DNA of 64,000 bases from Ruminococcus sp. (GTDB taxonomy: Bacteria > Bacillota > Clostridia > Oscillospirales > Ruminococcaceae), in assembly GCF_024692365.1 (NCBI RefSeq), contig NZ_JAILMR010000130.1, positions 1 to 64,000 on the forward strand. Direction: 5' to 3'. The notes beneath the pieces are model-generated. The model worked only from the letters and a program-made list of their open reading frames with translations. It did no database searches and had not been told where the DNA came from. Position 1 is the stretch's first letter, and each line of letters begins with the position of its first letter. Both the position numbers and the translations under genes were made by a program. Positions 17,199 through 26,281 of this stretch are shown here, in pieces.

Positions 17199-17990
17199 AT
17201 GAGATTAGACGTCTACCTTACTGAGAACGCCCTTGCCAAAAGCAGGGAGCGTGCCAAGACAATGATAAAGTCGGGCTGTGTAAAGCTCAACGGCAGCGTC
17301 TGTACCAAACCCGCCGCAGAGGTGGCTGATGGTGATAAAGTCGAGGCGGATGACAGCAGTTTTGACTATGTCGGCAGAGGTCTTATCAAACTTGAAACTG
17401 CATTTCAAGCATTTCCACTTGACATAAATAGACTCGTCTGCGCTGATATCGGTGCATCAACGGGGGGATTTACCCAGTGTATGCTGAAACGGGGCGCAAA
17501 ACTCGTTTTTGCGGTAGATGTCGGTCGCGACCAGCTGGACAAAGTTCTTCTTGAAGATGAACGTGTGGTAAATATGGAAGGTGTAAATGCGAGATACTTG
17601 ACATCTGCTGATTTTCCTGAAAAACCGCAGTTTATCAGCGTTGATCTCTCTTTTATTTCCCTTACACAGGTGATACCTGCACTGGTTTCCTGTCTGGAAT
17701 CGGACGGAAAAATGGTGGTGCTGATAAAGCCGCAGTTTGAAGCAGGAAAGGCTGCACTGAACAAAAAGGGCATAGTCAGGGATAAAAAATACCATCTTCG
17801 CGTACTGCGTGATATGACTGCGTTTTTCACAAGCTGCGGTCTTTCCGTGGTGGGAATAGTTCCCTCGGGAATAACTGGCGGCGACGGCAACAGGGAATAT
17901 CTGGCATATCTTATAAATGATGGACGGGCTGCAGCTGCATCTATCGATTTGAAAAAGCTCGTTGAAAATGCTTTTCTAGTGGGTGAGTAA
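17199..17990 (+). CDS. tlyA: TlyA-family rRNA 2'-O-methyltransferase (YqxC-like)
   Basis: A 263-aa protein with an N-terminal S4 RNA-binding domain (MRLDVYLTENALAKSRERAKTMI) and a FtsJ-like SAM-dependent methyltransferase domain (ADIGASTGGFTQCMLKRGAK, SVDLSFISL, IKPQFEAGK). Mycobacterial TlyA methylates 16S and 23S rRNA; the target here is not shown by the sequence. It follows dxs by one nucleotide, the same order as Bacillus yqxC. Confidence 0.93.
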   Translation: MRLDVYLTENALAKSRERAKTMIKSGCVKLNGSVCTKPAAEVADGDKVEADDSSFDYVGRGLIKLETAFQAFPLDINRLVCADIGASTGGFTQCMLKRGAKLVFAVDVGRDQLDKVLLEDERVVNMEGVNARYLTSADFPEKPQFISVDLSFISLTQVIPALVSCLESDGKMVVLIKPQFEAGKAALNKKGIVRDKKYHLRVLRDMTAFFTSCGLSVVGIVPSGITGGDGNREYLAYLINDGRAAAASIDLKKLVENAFLVGE

Positions 17991-17991
17991 T

Positions 17992-18855
17992 ATGAAAGTT
18001 TTTTTATATCCCAATCTGGGTAAAAATCGCTGTGCCGAGATCACGGCTGAAGCGTGTAATGTTCTTCGCAGCTGCGGAATAGGTTTTTCGGTTAGCGAGA
18101 AGTACAAAGATGTTTTTGCTGATGTCAGCGGCATGGTTTTCGGCAGCACCGAGGAATGTATGGATAACGCTGATATCATCATTGCCATCGGCGGCGACGG
18201 CACTATACTCAAATGCGCTGGTCGAGCTTCAAAGCTCAGAACGCCTATCCTTGGCATAAACTGCGGAAGACTGGGTTTTATGGCGTCTCTTGAACGTTCT
18301 CAGCTTGATTTGCTGCGAAACCTCAACGAGGGTAAATACACCATCAGCCGACGCATGATGCTTGAAGCTTCCGCAAGCGGTGAAGAAGGAACTTATTCCG
18401 CTCTCAATGATGTTGTTGTTTCGAGGTCGGACGACTGCAAGATATCGGATTTTGAAGTCGTTAAGGATGGTCAGATAGTTTCCGTCATCAGGGCAAACGG
18501 CGTGATATTCTCAACAGCCACAGGCGCTACGGCTTATTCGCTTTCGGCGGGCGGTGCGATAATCGAGCCCGAGATGGAGTGCATCGAATTCACCCAGATA
18601 TGCCCGCATACGCTGTTTGCAAGGTCGATGATATTCTCGGCTTCAAGCGATATAATAGTCAAGTGTCACACAGCGGACAACGCCCATGTTCATCTCAACG
18701 TTGACGGCAATATCGTTTACAGACTGTCAGACGGAGATGAGATAAATATCAGGCGGGCTAAGGAGAGCCTTGATATTATCGATATCTGCGGCGGAAGCTT
18801 CTTCTCGTCGGTAAACACCAAACTTATGAGACCTCTAAAGGATACGGAGGGATAA
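17992..18855 (+). CDS. nadK: NAD kinase
   Basis: NadK phosphorylates NAD to NADP. The 287-aa protein contains the hallmark GGDGT loop (IAIGGDGTILKCA), GINCGRLGFMA, NDVVVSR and the glycine-rich TGATAYSLSAGG. The ORF track starts at 17983 (GTG), but GGTGAG overlapping the tlyA stop points to the ATG at 17992. It lies between tlyA and argR, where the Bacillus cluster has no nadK. Confidence 0.95.
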   Translation: MKVFLYPNLGKNRCAEITAEACNVLRSCGIGFSVSEKYKDVFADVSGMVFGSTEECMDNADIIIAIGGDGTILKCAGRASKLRTPILGINCGRLGFMASLERSQLDLLRNLNEGKYTISRRMMLEASASGEEGTYSALNDVVVSRSDDCKISDFEVVKDGQIVSVIRANGVIFSTATGATAYSLSAGGAIIEPEMECIEFTQICPHTLFARSMIFSASSDIIVKCHTADNAHVHLNVDGNIVYRLSDGDEINIRRAKESLDIIDICGGSFFSSVNTKLMRPLKDTEG

Positions 18856-18857
18856 AT

Positions 18858-19331
18858 ATGAAAACTGATCGTCACGAACTTATACTAAAGCTTGTTCAGG
18901 AAAGAGTGATAGACACGCAGGAAAGCCTTCGTGCGGCGCTGGAAGAGAACGGCATGACCGTCACTCAGGCGACTCTTTCGAGGGATATCAAGGAGCTTTC
19001 GCTAATCAAAGTCAGCACTGAGCTGGGTGTGAGCAGATATGCAGTGCCGCGTCTCAGCAAAGAGGGTCTTGACCGCGGCGGCAGCGATACCCTCAGACTT
19101 CTTCACAGCTCCGTTATATGCGTCGATCACGCCATGAACACGGTTGTAATAAAGTGCCATGTGGGTATGGCGCAGGCTGTCTGTGCTAAACTCGATACCA
19201 CTGATATCGAGAATTCCGTAGGCACTATTGCGGGCGACGACACCATCTTTATGCTTATGAGAACCCAGAAAGACGCTGAAAGACTGGTGCGCGAGCTCAA
19301 TACCATTTTGTACAGCAAGGACGAAAAATAA
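18858..19331 (+). CDS. argR: Arginine repressor (ArgR/AhrC)
   Basis: A 157-aa arginine-responsive regulator. The N-terminal winged helix (RHELILKLVQERVIDTQESL, TLSRDIKELSLIKV) binds ARG boxes; the C-terminal hexamerisation and arginine-binding domain shows GTIAGDDTIFMLM. It starts 2 nt after nadK and abuts recN. The likely targets include the arginine block on the minus strand at 27.5-41.2 kb. Confidence 0.96.
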   Translation: MKTDRHELILKLVQERVIDTQESLRAALEENGMTVTQATLSRDIKELSLIKVSTELGVSRYAVPRLSKEGLDRGGSDTLRLLHSSVICVDHAMNTVVIKCHVGMAQAVCAKLDTTDIENSVGTIAGDDTIFMLMRTQKDAERLVRELNTILYSKDEK

Positions 19332-20999
19332 ATGTTAAGAGAGCTTTATATCGAAAATCTTGCGGTTATTGAAAAAGCATCCATCGGTTTTACCGAGAGT
19401 TTCAATGCTTTCACAGGTGAAACGGGTGCAGGTAAATCTATACTGATAAACGGAATAAATGCTATCCTCGGTCAGCGTGTTACTAAGGATATCGTCCGTA
19501 CAGGGGCTGATAAGGCTGTAATTTCCGGACTTTTCACCGATATCGGCACTACTGTTCTGAAACAGCTTGAAGAAATGGGTGTAGACTGCGAAGACGGTCA
19601 GATATCACTGACTCGAGAGATACGTTCCGACGGGGGAAGTATCGCGAGAGTCAATCAGCGTGCGGTGAATGTATCCCTTCTGCGTGATATCGGCGATCTG
19701 CTGGTGAATATCCACGGTCAGCATGATAACCAGATACTCATGTCACCTGAAAAGCACATAGATATCCTTGACGGCTATGCGGGTTCGGAAGACCTTATCG
19801 CTGATTACAGAAAGTCTTTCCGTGAACTTCAGCACGTTGCAAAGCAGATAAACGACCTACGCAAAGAGGCTGGCAGAAAGGAGATGCGTATTGCCGAGCT
19901 TGAAGATATCATAGCTGATATACGCGCTCTTTATATCACTGACCCCGAGGAAGAAAAGCAGATTGCTGCAGAACTCGAAATATCAAAGAATGCGGTGGCT
20001 ATCTCTGAGGCTGTTTACGCTGCCCAGATGATGCTTTCGGGTGATGATGAGACCGAGGGCATATCCGAAATGGTTTCCGAATGTTCCGATAAGATAGAGA
20101 GTTACACTGATATCATGGCTGAGCTTGCGCCTATAAGCGAAAGGCTGAATTCTGCAATTATTGAACTTGATGACATATCGGGAGAGCTTTCCTCTGTACT
20201 GGATAAGTTAGATGTTGATCCCAAACGTTACGACTGGCTCAATCAACGTTCCGATGATCTGCGAAAAATATGCAAAAAGTACGGTCCCGAGCTTAGTGAT
20301 GTTATCAGCACACTTGAAAAGAGCGAGGAAGAACTGGAGATACTCAGCGGTTCCGAACAGAACGTCAAAGAGCTTGAAGCCGAAAAAGACCGTCTTTTAG
20401 CCGAGGTATCCCACAAGGCAAAGACACTTTCGGACTTTCGCAGAGCAGCTGGCGAAAGGTTCGTCAGTCAGGTAACAGGTGAACTGGAATTCCTGAATAT
20501 GCCAAGCGTTAAGATTGTGGTAGGACAGGAAACAGGCAAACTCACCCTGAACGGTATGGATAATATCGAATTTCTAATATCTGCAAATATCGGTGAAGAA
20601 CCTCGTCCTATTGCGAAGATAGCTTCGGGCGGTGAGCTTTCAAGAATAATGCTTGCCCTCAAAAGCGTACTCGCTGAAAAGGATTCTATCGACACCCTTA
20701 TCTTCGATGAGATAGATACAGGTGTCAGCGGAAGAGCCGCACAGAAGATAGGCTTGAAACTCCGTGAGATCTCAAAACACAGGCAGGTGCTGTGCGTTAC
20801 TCACCTTGCTCAGATAGCTGTCATGGCAGATAATCACCTGCTCATTGAGAAAAATATAGTGGGAGACAGAACAGTCACCGCCGTGAGAACTCTCGCACAT
20901 GAGGAAAGAAAGTACGAGATAGCAAGGATAATGGGCGGCGATAATATCACCGAGCTTATGCTTGAAAATGCCGACGAACTGCTGTCGGCTGTGAAATAA
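19332..20999 (+). CDS. recN: DNA repair protein RecN
   Basis: A 555-aa SMC-like ATPase acting early in double-strand break repair. It has the Walker A GETGAGKSILINGI, the RecN-typical NIHGQHDNQILM, long coiled coils between residues ~150 and 370, the signature GGELSRIMLAL and Walker B LIFDEIDTGVSG. ATG directly follows the argR stop. In Bacillus spoIVB-spo0A comes next; here thyX does. Confidence 0.97.
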   Translation: MLRELYIENLAVIEKASIGFTESFNAFTGETGAGKSILINGINAILGQRVTKDIVRTGADKAVISGLFTDIGTTVLKQLEEMGVDCEDGQISLTREIRSDGGSIARVNQRAVNVSLLRDIGDLLVNIHGQHDNQILMSPEKHIDILDGYAGSEDLIADYRKSFRELQHVAKQINDLRKEAGRKEMRIAELEDIIADIRALYITDPEEEKQIAAELEISKNAVAISEAVYAAQMMLSGDDETEGISEMVSECSDKIESYTDIMAELAPISERLNSAIIELDDISGELSSVLDKLDVDPKRYDWLNQRSDDLRKICKKYGPELSDVISTLEKSEEELEILSGSEQNVKELEAEKDRLLAEVSHKAKTLSDFRRAAGERFVSQVTGELEFLNMPSVKIVVGQETGKLTLNGMDNIEFLISANIGEEPRPIAKIASGGELSRIMLALKSVLAEKDSIDTLIFDEIDTGVSGRAAQKIGLKLREISKHRQVLCVTHLAQIAVMADNHLLIEKNIVGDRTVTAVRTLAHEERKYEIARIMGGDNITELMLENADELLSAVK

Positions 21000-21035
21000 T
21001 GGCATTTTTAGGAGCTAAATTTTGATATTTTATTC

Positions 21036-21061
21036 AAAGGCAGAGTTTATCTGCCTTTTTT
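21036..21061 (+). terminator. Terminator after recN
   Basis: AAAGGCAG, 7-nt loop, CTGCCTTT followed by TTT. It ends the long spoIIIA/nusB-recN gene run. Confidence 0.88.
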
Positions 21062-21093
21062 CGTGGTCATTTTGTTAAATTTACGAATATTTG

Positions 21094-21122
21094 TTGACTT
21101 GACAGCCATTTGATGGTATAAT
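21094..21122 (+). promoter_or_regulatory. Promoter of thyX
   Basis: TTGACT (21094-21099), 17 nt, TATAAT (21117-21122). A second TTGACA lies at 12-nt spacing and is less likely to be used. Confidence 0.82.
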
Positions 21123-21155
21123 AATTATATCTATGATGTGAAAGGAAGATGTTTT

Positions 21156-21917
21156 GTGAAAGTTATGCTTATAGCTCATACACCCGAACCTGAAAAGATA
21201 ATCGCGACAGCTGCAAAGCTCTGCTATTCGAGCAGTGATATCGGTTCTCTTAAAGACGGTCTTACCGAGGAGAAAACAGCTGAGTTCGTTAATATGCTGG
21301 CTTCCATCGGTCATGAGAGCGTTATGGAGCACGTAAGCTTTACTTTCGGTATCGAAGGCATATCCCGCGCCTGTTCACATCAGCTGGTGAGACACAGGAT
21401 AGCTTCTTATTCCCAGAAAAGTCAGCGCTATGTCAACGAGGACGGTTTTGATTTCATAACCCCTCCCGAGATAGAAGCTGTGCCCGAAGCTAAGGCTGAA
21501 TTCGACCGCACTATGGAAGTTCTGGTGGAAAGCTATCACAAGATAGCCGAGATGCTTACCGAAAAGCACACCGCTGATTTCAAAGCACAGGGTCAGGACG
21601 AAAAGACCGCTGCCCGCAATGCCCGCAAAAAGGCTAATGAGGACGCGAGATTCGTTCTGCCTAATGCCTGCGAGACCAAGATTGTTGTCACCATGAATGT
21701 CAGAAGTCTGTTCAATTTCTTTGAACACCGCTGCTGCAACAGAGCACAGTGGGAGATAAAGGCTGTTGCTGATGAAATGCTGAGACTCTGCCGTGAGGTG
21801 GCACCCAACGTCTTCAAAAATGCAGGTCCTTCCTGCATTAAGGAAGGCAAATGTCCCGAGGGCAAGATGACCTGCGGAAAGTTCGCAGACGTTCGTGAAA
21901 AATACAAGGTGCTTTGA
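21156..21917 (+). CDS. thyX: Flavin-dependent thymidylate synthase
   Basis: ThyX methylates dUMP to dTMP using FAD and methylenetetrahydrofolate. The ThyX motif RHRIASYSQKSQRYV is present, with HESVMEHVSFTFGI before it and NVRSLFNFFEHR later. AAAGGAAG precedes GTG at 21156 by 7 nt, so I prefer that start (253 aa) to the track's GTG at 21138. The downstream gene is a thymidylate-kinase-like protein, giving a two-step dTMP to dTDP module. Confidence 0.95.
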   Translation: MKVMLIAHTPEPEKIIATAAKLCYSSSDIGSLKDGLTEEKTAEFVNMLASIGHESVMEHVSFTFGIEGISRACSHQLVRHRIASYSQKSQRYVNEDGFDFITPPEIEAVPEAKAEFDRTMEVLVESYHKIAEMLTEKHTADFKAQGQDEKTAARNARKKANEDARFVLPNACETKIVVTMNVRSLFNFFEHRCCNRAQWEIKAVADEMLRLCREVAPNVFKNAGPSCIKEGKCPEGKMTCGKFADVREKYKVL

Positions 21918-21918
21918 T

Positions 21919-22575
21919 ATGAAATATAAACTGATAGTTCTTGAAGGTCTTGACGGCAGCGGAAAATCCACACAGTTTGAAAAGCTTGCAGAATATCTGA
22001 AAGCAAAGGGTGTAAAGCTTAAAGCCATCAGCTTTCCCGATTATGATGACCCATCATCTACCCTGGTGAAGATGTATCTTAATGGTGATATTGCAGGAAG
22101 TGCAGAAGCTGTCAACGCTTATGCGGCTTCAAGTTTCTATGCTGCTGACAGATATGTAAGCTACAAGAAATACTGGGAAGCAGATTATAACGACGGCTGC
22201 CTGATACTGGCGGCAAGATACGTTACTTCCAACTGCATTTACCAGATGACCAAGCTTCCCGAGGAAGAATGGGAAAACTACCTTGCATGGCTGGAGGATT
22301 ACGAGTACGGCAAGCTGGGTCTGCCAAATCCCGATAAGGTCATATTCCTTGATATGCCCATAGATATCTCACAGAAGTTACTTTCTGCCAGATACGGCGG
22401 CGATGAGAGCAAAAAGGATATCCATGAAAAGAACATCGGTTTTCTGCGTATGTGCCGAAAGGCAGCGCTTTTTACCGCTGAAAAACAGGGCTGGGATATC
22501 GTGGAATGCGGCTGCGGCGATGAACCGCTCAGTATCGATACGATATTTGAAAAGCTGACGGAGATAATTGAATAG
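21919..22575 (+). CDS. tmk: Thymidylate kinase-like protein
   Basis: A 218-aa P-loop nucleoside-monophosphate kinase. The P-loop LEGLDGSGKST and AADRYVSYKKYW resemble thymidylate kinase, and LLSARYGG resembles its lid region, but the usual second DRY-type motif reads AARYVTSN. ATG at 21919 follows AAGGTG and the thyX stop. dTMP is the likely substrate given thyX; another thymidylate kinase elsewhere in the genome cannot be excluded. Confidence 0.82.
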   Translation: MKYKLIVLEGLDGSGKSTQFEKLAEYLKAKGVKLKAISFPDYDDPSSTLVKMYLNGDIAGSAEAVNAYAASSFYAADRYVSYKKYWEADYNDGCLILAARYVTSNCIYQMTKLPEEEWENYLAWLEDYEYGKLGLPNPDKVIFLDMPIDISQKLLSARYGGDESKKDIHEKNIGFLRMCRKAALFTAEKQGWDIVECGCGDEPLSIDTIFEKLTEIIE

Positions 22576-22578
22576 CAA

Positions 22579-23481
22579 ATGTTTGATTTCAGAAAAATTG
22601 AACTCACTGACCGCGACGAGATAAATGCAAGGCTTGCAGTATCCGACCGCATGGGCTGTGAGTACAGCTTTGCAAATAATTTTGCGTGGCACAGGCTGAG
22701 CGATACGCTGATCTGTCTCTACGGCGACTTTTACATTCTCATGAGTTTCTTCGGAGGAGAACCTGTTATAGTTTTTCCCGCGGGGGCGACTAATGACATT
22801 GCGGGCAGAAAGAAAATGATATCACTGCTGGCTGAACTTGAAAAGTTCATCACGGATAAGGGTGACAGGTTCAGAGTATGCTCCGTTACCGAGAATGACC
22901 TTGAATGGATGAAAGAGTTCTACGGCAACAGGATAAGCTGTTCTATTGACCGCGGAAGTTCCGATTATATTTATCTTTCCGAAAAGCTCATCACGCTTGA
23001 AGGCAAGAAGTATCACGGCAAAAGGAACCACATCAATAGGTTTATGGAGAATGACTGGTCTTTTGATGAGATACGACCGCAGGATATTGAGGATTGTATC
23101 CTGTTTGCCGCGGATATCTATAACTCGGGCAGCGACTATAAAGGCTCGGCAGCTATTGAGCAGTATGCGATACACCGTTTTCTGATGAATATGGACTGTC
23201 TCGGGCTGAAAGGCGGGATACTCCGCCGTAACGGTGAGATAGTCGGTGTAACGGTAGGCGAACAGCTCAACAGCGATACATTTGTTGTGCATATTGAAAA
23301 AGCGAGAAGCGATATAAACGGCGCGTACCCGATGCTGTGCAATCAGTTCGCGAAAAAATACGCTTCCGAACTTAAATATATAAACAGGGAAGAGGATATG
23401 GGCATTGAGGGTCTCAGGCGCTCAAAGCTTTCATATCACCCCGAATTTCTTTTGGATAAGTATACAGTAAGTTTTAGATGA
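22579..23481 (+). CDS. DUF2156 / phosphatidylglycerol lysyltransferase C-terminal-like protein
   Basis: A 300-aa protein with the GNAT-like DUF2156 fold found in aminoacyl-tRNA-dependent lipid-modifying MprF C-termini and in stand-alone proteins. Visible signatures are KKYHGKRNHINRF and the C-terminal INREEDMGIEGLRRSKLSYHP. There is no membrane domain, so it is not MprF itself. It starts 3 nt after tmk, with a weak ribosome site. Activity unknown. Confidence 0.82.
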   Translation: MFDFRKIELTDRDEINARLAVSDRMGCEYSFANNFAWHRLSDTLICLYGDFYILMSFFGGEPVIVFPAGATNDIAGRKKMISLLAELEKFITDKGDRFRVCSVTENDLEWMKEFYGNRISCSIDRGSSDYIYLSEKLITLEGKKYHGKRNHINRFMENDWSFDEIRPQDIEDCILFAADIYNSGSDYKGSAAIEQYAIHRFLMNMDCLGLKGGILRRNGEIVGVTVGEQLNSDTFVVHIEKARSDINGAYPMLCNQFAKKYASELKYINREEDMGIEGLRRSKLSYHPEFLLDKYTVSFR

Positions 23482-23496
23482 ACGGAGGATAATGCT

Positions 23497-24042
23497 ATGG
23501 TATATGTATTTCTGGCAGATGGTTTTGAAGAGCTCGAAGCACTTGCTCCCATCGATATTTTAAGACGTGCAGGCGTTGAACTGATAACAGTTGGCGTCAG
23601 CGGTGAAACTGTTGTGGGTGCCCACAAGGTAAGATTCACTCCCGATATTACCGTAGATAAGGTCGTTCTTGATGATAAGGTCGATATGATCGTCCTCCCC
23701 GGCGGAATGCCCGGTACTATAAATCTGGAGAACGATGACTACGTTCAGGCTGCTATCGATTTCTGTGCAAAGAATGATAAGTATATCGCATCAATATGTG
23801 CCGCTCCCAGCATACTCGGTCATAAGGGTCTGCTGAAAGGCAAGGAAGCTATATGCTTCCCCGGATTTGAAAAAGATCTGGAAGGCGCAGTTATTTCCAA
23901 AGAACCTGTTGCAGCTGACGGCAAGTTTATCACAGCAAAGGGCGCAGGCGTAGCTGTTGACTTTGCTCTCACACTTACCGCAAAGCTTGTTTCCGAAGCC
24001 AAAGCAGAGGAGATAAGAAAGGGCATACAATGCAGGGACTGA
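23497..24042 (+). CDS. DJ-1/PfpI family protein (YajL-like)
   Basis: A 181-aa flavodoxin-like protein of the DJ-1 superfamily, whose members act as glyoxalase/deglycase or redox-responsive chaperones. The N-terminal LADGFEELEALAPIDILRRAG carries the conserved Glu, and the nucleophile-elbow Cys is in SICAAPSILG. GGAGG precedes the ATG. It overlaps the next gene by 13 nt. Confidence 0.93.
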   Translation: MVYVFLADGFEELEALAPIDILRRAGVELITVGVSGETVVGAHKVRFTPDITVDKVVLDDKVDMIVLPGGMPGTINLENDDYVQAAIDFCAKNDKYIASICAAPSILGHKGLLKGKEAICFPGFEKDLEGAVISKEPVAADGKFITAKGAGVAVDFALTLTAKLVSEAKAEEIRKGIQCRD

Positions 24043-24626
24043 CCAAGCAGGAGCTGAGAAAACATTTCAAAGACCTCAGGCTTGCAAGAGACCCAAAAGA
24101 AAAGATTTCTGCTGACTTAGCTGTATGCACTGCTTTCATTGAAAGCGATGTTTACAAAAACTCCCGAGATATCCTAATATATGTTTCGGGGAATATCGAG
24201 ATAGGCACCATTGATATCATTGAGAAAGTTCTTGCTGATATCAAAAGCGGCGAAGATAAGCGCCTGTTGTGTCCACGATGTGTCAGCGGGACAAATGAAA
24301 TGCACTTTTATCGTATCAACAGCTTAGATGATTTTGAAACAGGTCATTTTGGTATACTGGAACCTGCCGACGAATGTGAGCGTGTCGATTACTATTCCGA
24401 TGCATTGTGTGTTGTACCAGCGCTCAGTTTTGATACCAAGGGGTACAGGCTGGGATTCGGCAAAGGTTTCTATGACAGATTTCTCGCGGATTTCAAAGGT
24501 GTTCCCATCGGGCTGTGTTGCGAAAGCTGCATAACGCATGGTGAACTCCCAAGAGATGAACATGATATCTGCGTTGATTGGATAATCACCGAGAGGGGCT
24601 TATTTAAAACTCCTCTGAAAACATAA
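24030..24626 (+). CDS. 5-formyltetrahydrofolate cyclo-ligase
   Basis: A 198-aa ATP-dependent enzyme that converts 5-formyl-THF to 5,10-methenyl-THF. The N-terminal KQELRKHFKDLRLARD and the signature LGFGKGFYDRFLADF are typical. Folate use fits the nearby thyX, but the spacing suggests a separate small operon with the DJ-1 gene. Confidence 0.93.
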   Translation: MQGLTKQELRKHFKDLRLARDPKEKISADLAVCTAFIESDVYKNSRDILIYVSGNIEIGTIDIIEKVLADIKSGEDKRLLCPRCVSGTNEMHFYRINSLDDFETGHFGILEPADECERVDYYSDALCVVPALSFDTKGYRLGFGKGFYDRFLADFKGVPIGLCCESCITHGELPRDEHDICVDWIITERGLFKTPLKT

Positions 24627-24646
24627 AGGAAAGGAAGTCAAAATGA

Positions 24647-26272
24647 ATGAGTGACAAAAATTTCGATATCGACGATATACTCGGCGAAAGCAAAGAGAAC
24701 ATCAGCGATACTGCTGAAAAGCAGAAGAAGTCCGATGTCGATGAGATAGATGAACTTCTGGCTTCGCTGAAAAACAGACCAAGGAGGAGAATAAACTCAG
24801 AGGCTGAGTTCGATAACGCCGCAGATCAGAAAAGCATTCCTGCTGCTGAACCAGAAGCTGTTATCGAAGAAATCTCAGAAGAAGTTCCCGATGAAAAAGC
24901 TAAAGAGTCTGATGAGCCTGTTATCGCTGATAGCAACGACGATATCAAAAAGCACTTCGGAAAAGATAATGATATTGAAGATGAATTTGATGAAGATGAG
25001 GATGAAGACGAGGACGAAGAGGAAGATGTTCCCGTAAGAAGATCATCAAATAAAAAGTCAAGTCCTGACAGCGAATTCGGTTCCGCTAAAAAGAGAAGCG
25101 GTAATTCTTCCGGCAAAAATAGAAGGAAAAAGAAGGGCATAGGTTTTAACGGCTCTATCTTTGGCGGTATAATCCTTGTTACCATAATCCTGACAGTTTC
25201 TCTTTTGCTCGCAGTCAGCGGTCTGACGCTGGGTATGGAGTTCTACGGAATTGGCAAGGATGATAATGAAATATCATTTAACATCCCCGAAGGTTCTACA
25301 AATGAGCAGATAGCCGATCTCCTTGTTGATAACGGCATAATCAAGAACAAAAAGCTGTTCCTCTACACCCTGAAATTTGTAAAACCTGAGACCATATATC
25401 CAGGTGATATTACGCTCCAGCCTTCAAAGCCTTATTCCGATATTATTGAGGAGCTCGGAAAGCAGAGAGCACGTTTTGAAACAGTTACCATTACTTTCAC
25501 CGAGGGTGAATACCTTATTGATATTGCTAATAAACTGGAAGAAAACAAAGTCTGCAAGGCTGACGACTTCCTCTTTGAATTCAATAAAGATATGGGTTAT
25601 AAGTTTGAGAGCTATCTTACTCCCAACAAGAATGTTCTTTATGCAAGAGAGGGCTATCTCTTCCCTGATACCTATGAGTTCTATGTTGACGATAATGCTT
25701 TTAACATCACCAAGATACTCAGAGATCACTATGATTCTAAGATCAATGACGCTATGTATAAGAAGATGAACGATCAGGGTCTTACTCTTAATGAGACCAT
25801 TACCCTTGCTTCTATCGTTCAGCTCGAGGCAGCTAACGTTGATGAGATGCCCAAGGTCGCATCAGTATTCCTTAACCGTCTGAGAGATTCGGATACATTC
25901 CCAATGCTCCAGTCCGATACGACCTATAACTACATCAATAAGGTAATAAAGACTGCTAAATCCAATAGTGAAGATCTTGTCGCTCACTATACCGAGTATT
26001 ACGATACCTACGCTATCGACGGTCTGCCGGCAGGACCTATCTGCAACCCGGGTCTTGATGCTATCAACGCAGTTCTGAATCCCGCAAAGACAGATTACTA
26101 TTATTTCTGTAACGATATCGAAACAGGCGAAACCTTCTATGCCGAGACACTTGACGAGCACGAAAAGAACCTTGTGAAGGCTGGAAGAAGTGATCAGGTC
26201 GCTGACGATACTGCAGAGAACAACAACGATAATAACGAAGAAAATAACGAAGATTACAACGAGAATTGGTAG
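24647..26272 (+). CDS. mltG: Endolytic transglycosylase MltG (YceG-like)
   Basis: MltG cleaves nascent peptidoglycan strands at the membrane. The 541-aa protein has an unusually long cytoplasmic tail (residues 1-~170) with a run of Asp/Glu around 110-130 and a Lys/Arg patch, then one membrane helix (FGGIILVTIILTVSLLLAVSG). A LysM-like region follows, then the YceG domain with LASIVQLEAAN, VASVFLNRL, MLQSDTTYNYI and DGLPAGPICNPG. The first Glu of the usual E-x-E pair reads Gln and the second is kept. ATG at 24647 is preferred; an ATG 4 nt upstream opens only a three-codon frame. Bacillus yrrL has the same downstream neighbour type. Confidence 0.93.
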   Translation: MSDKNFDIDDILGESKENISDTAEKQKKSDVDEIDELLASLKNRPRRRINSEAEFDNAADQKSIPAAEPEAVIEEISEEVPDEKAKESDEPVIADSNDDIKKHFGKDNDIEDEFDEDEDEDEDEEEDVPVRRSSNKKSSPDSEFGSAKKRSGNSSGKNRRKKKGIGFNGSIFGGIILVTIILTVSLLLAVSGLTLGMEFYGIGKDDNEISFNIPEGSTNEQIADLLVDNGIIKNKKLFLYTLKFVKPETIYPGDITLQPSKPYSDIIEELGKQRARFETVTITFTEGEYLIDIANKLEENKVCKADDFLFEFNKDMGYKFESYLTPNKNVLYAREGYLFPDTYEFYVDDNAFNITKILRDHYDSKINDAMYKKMNDQGLTLNETITLASIVQLEAANVDEMPKVASVFLNRLRDSDTFPMLQSDTTYNYINKVIKTAKSNSEDLVAHYTEYYDTYAIDGLPAGPICNPGLDAINAVLNPAKTDYYYFCNDIETGETFYAETLDEHEKNLVKAGRSDQVADDTAENNNDNNEENNEDYNENW

Positions 26273-26281
26273 GGATAACTG

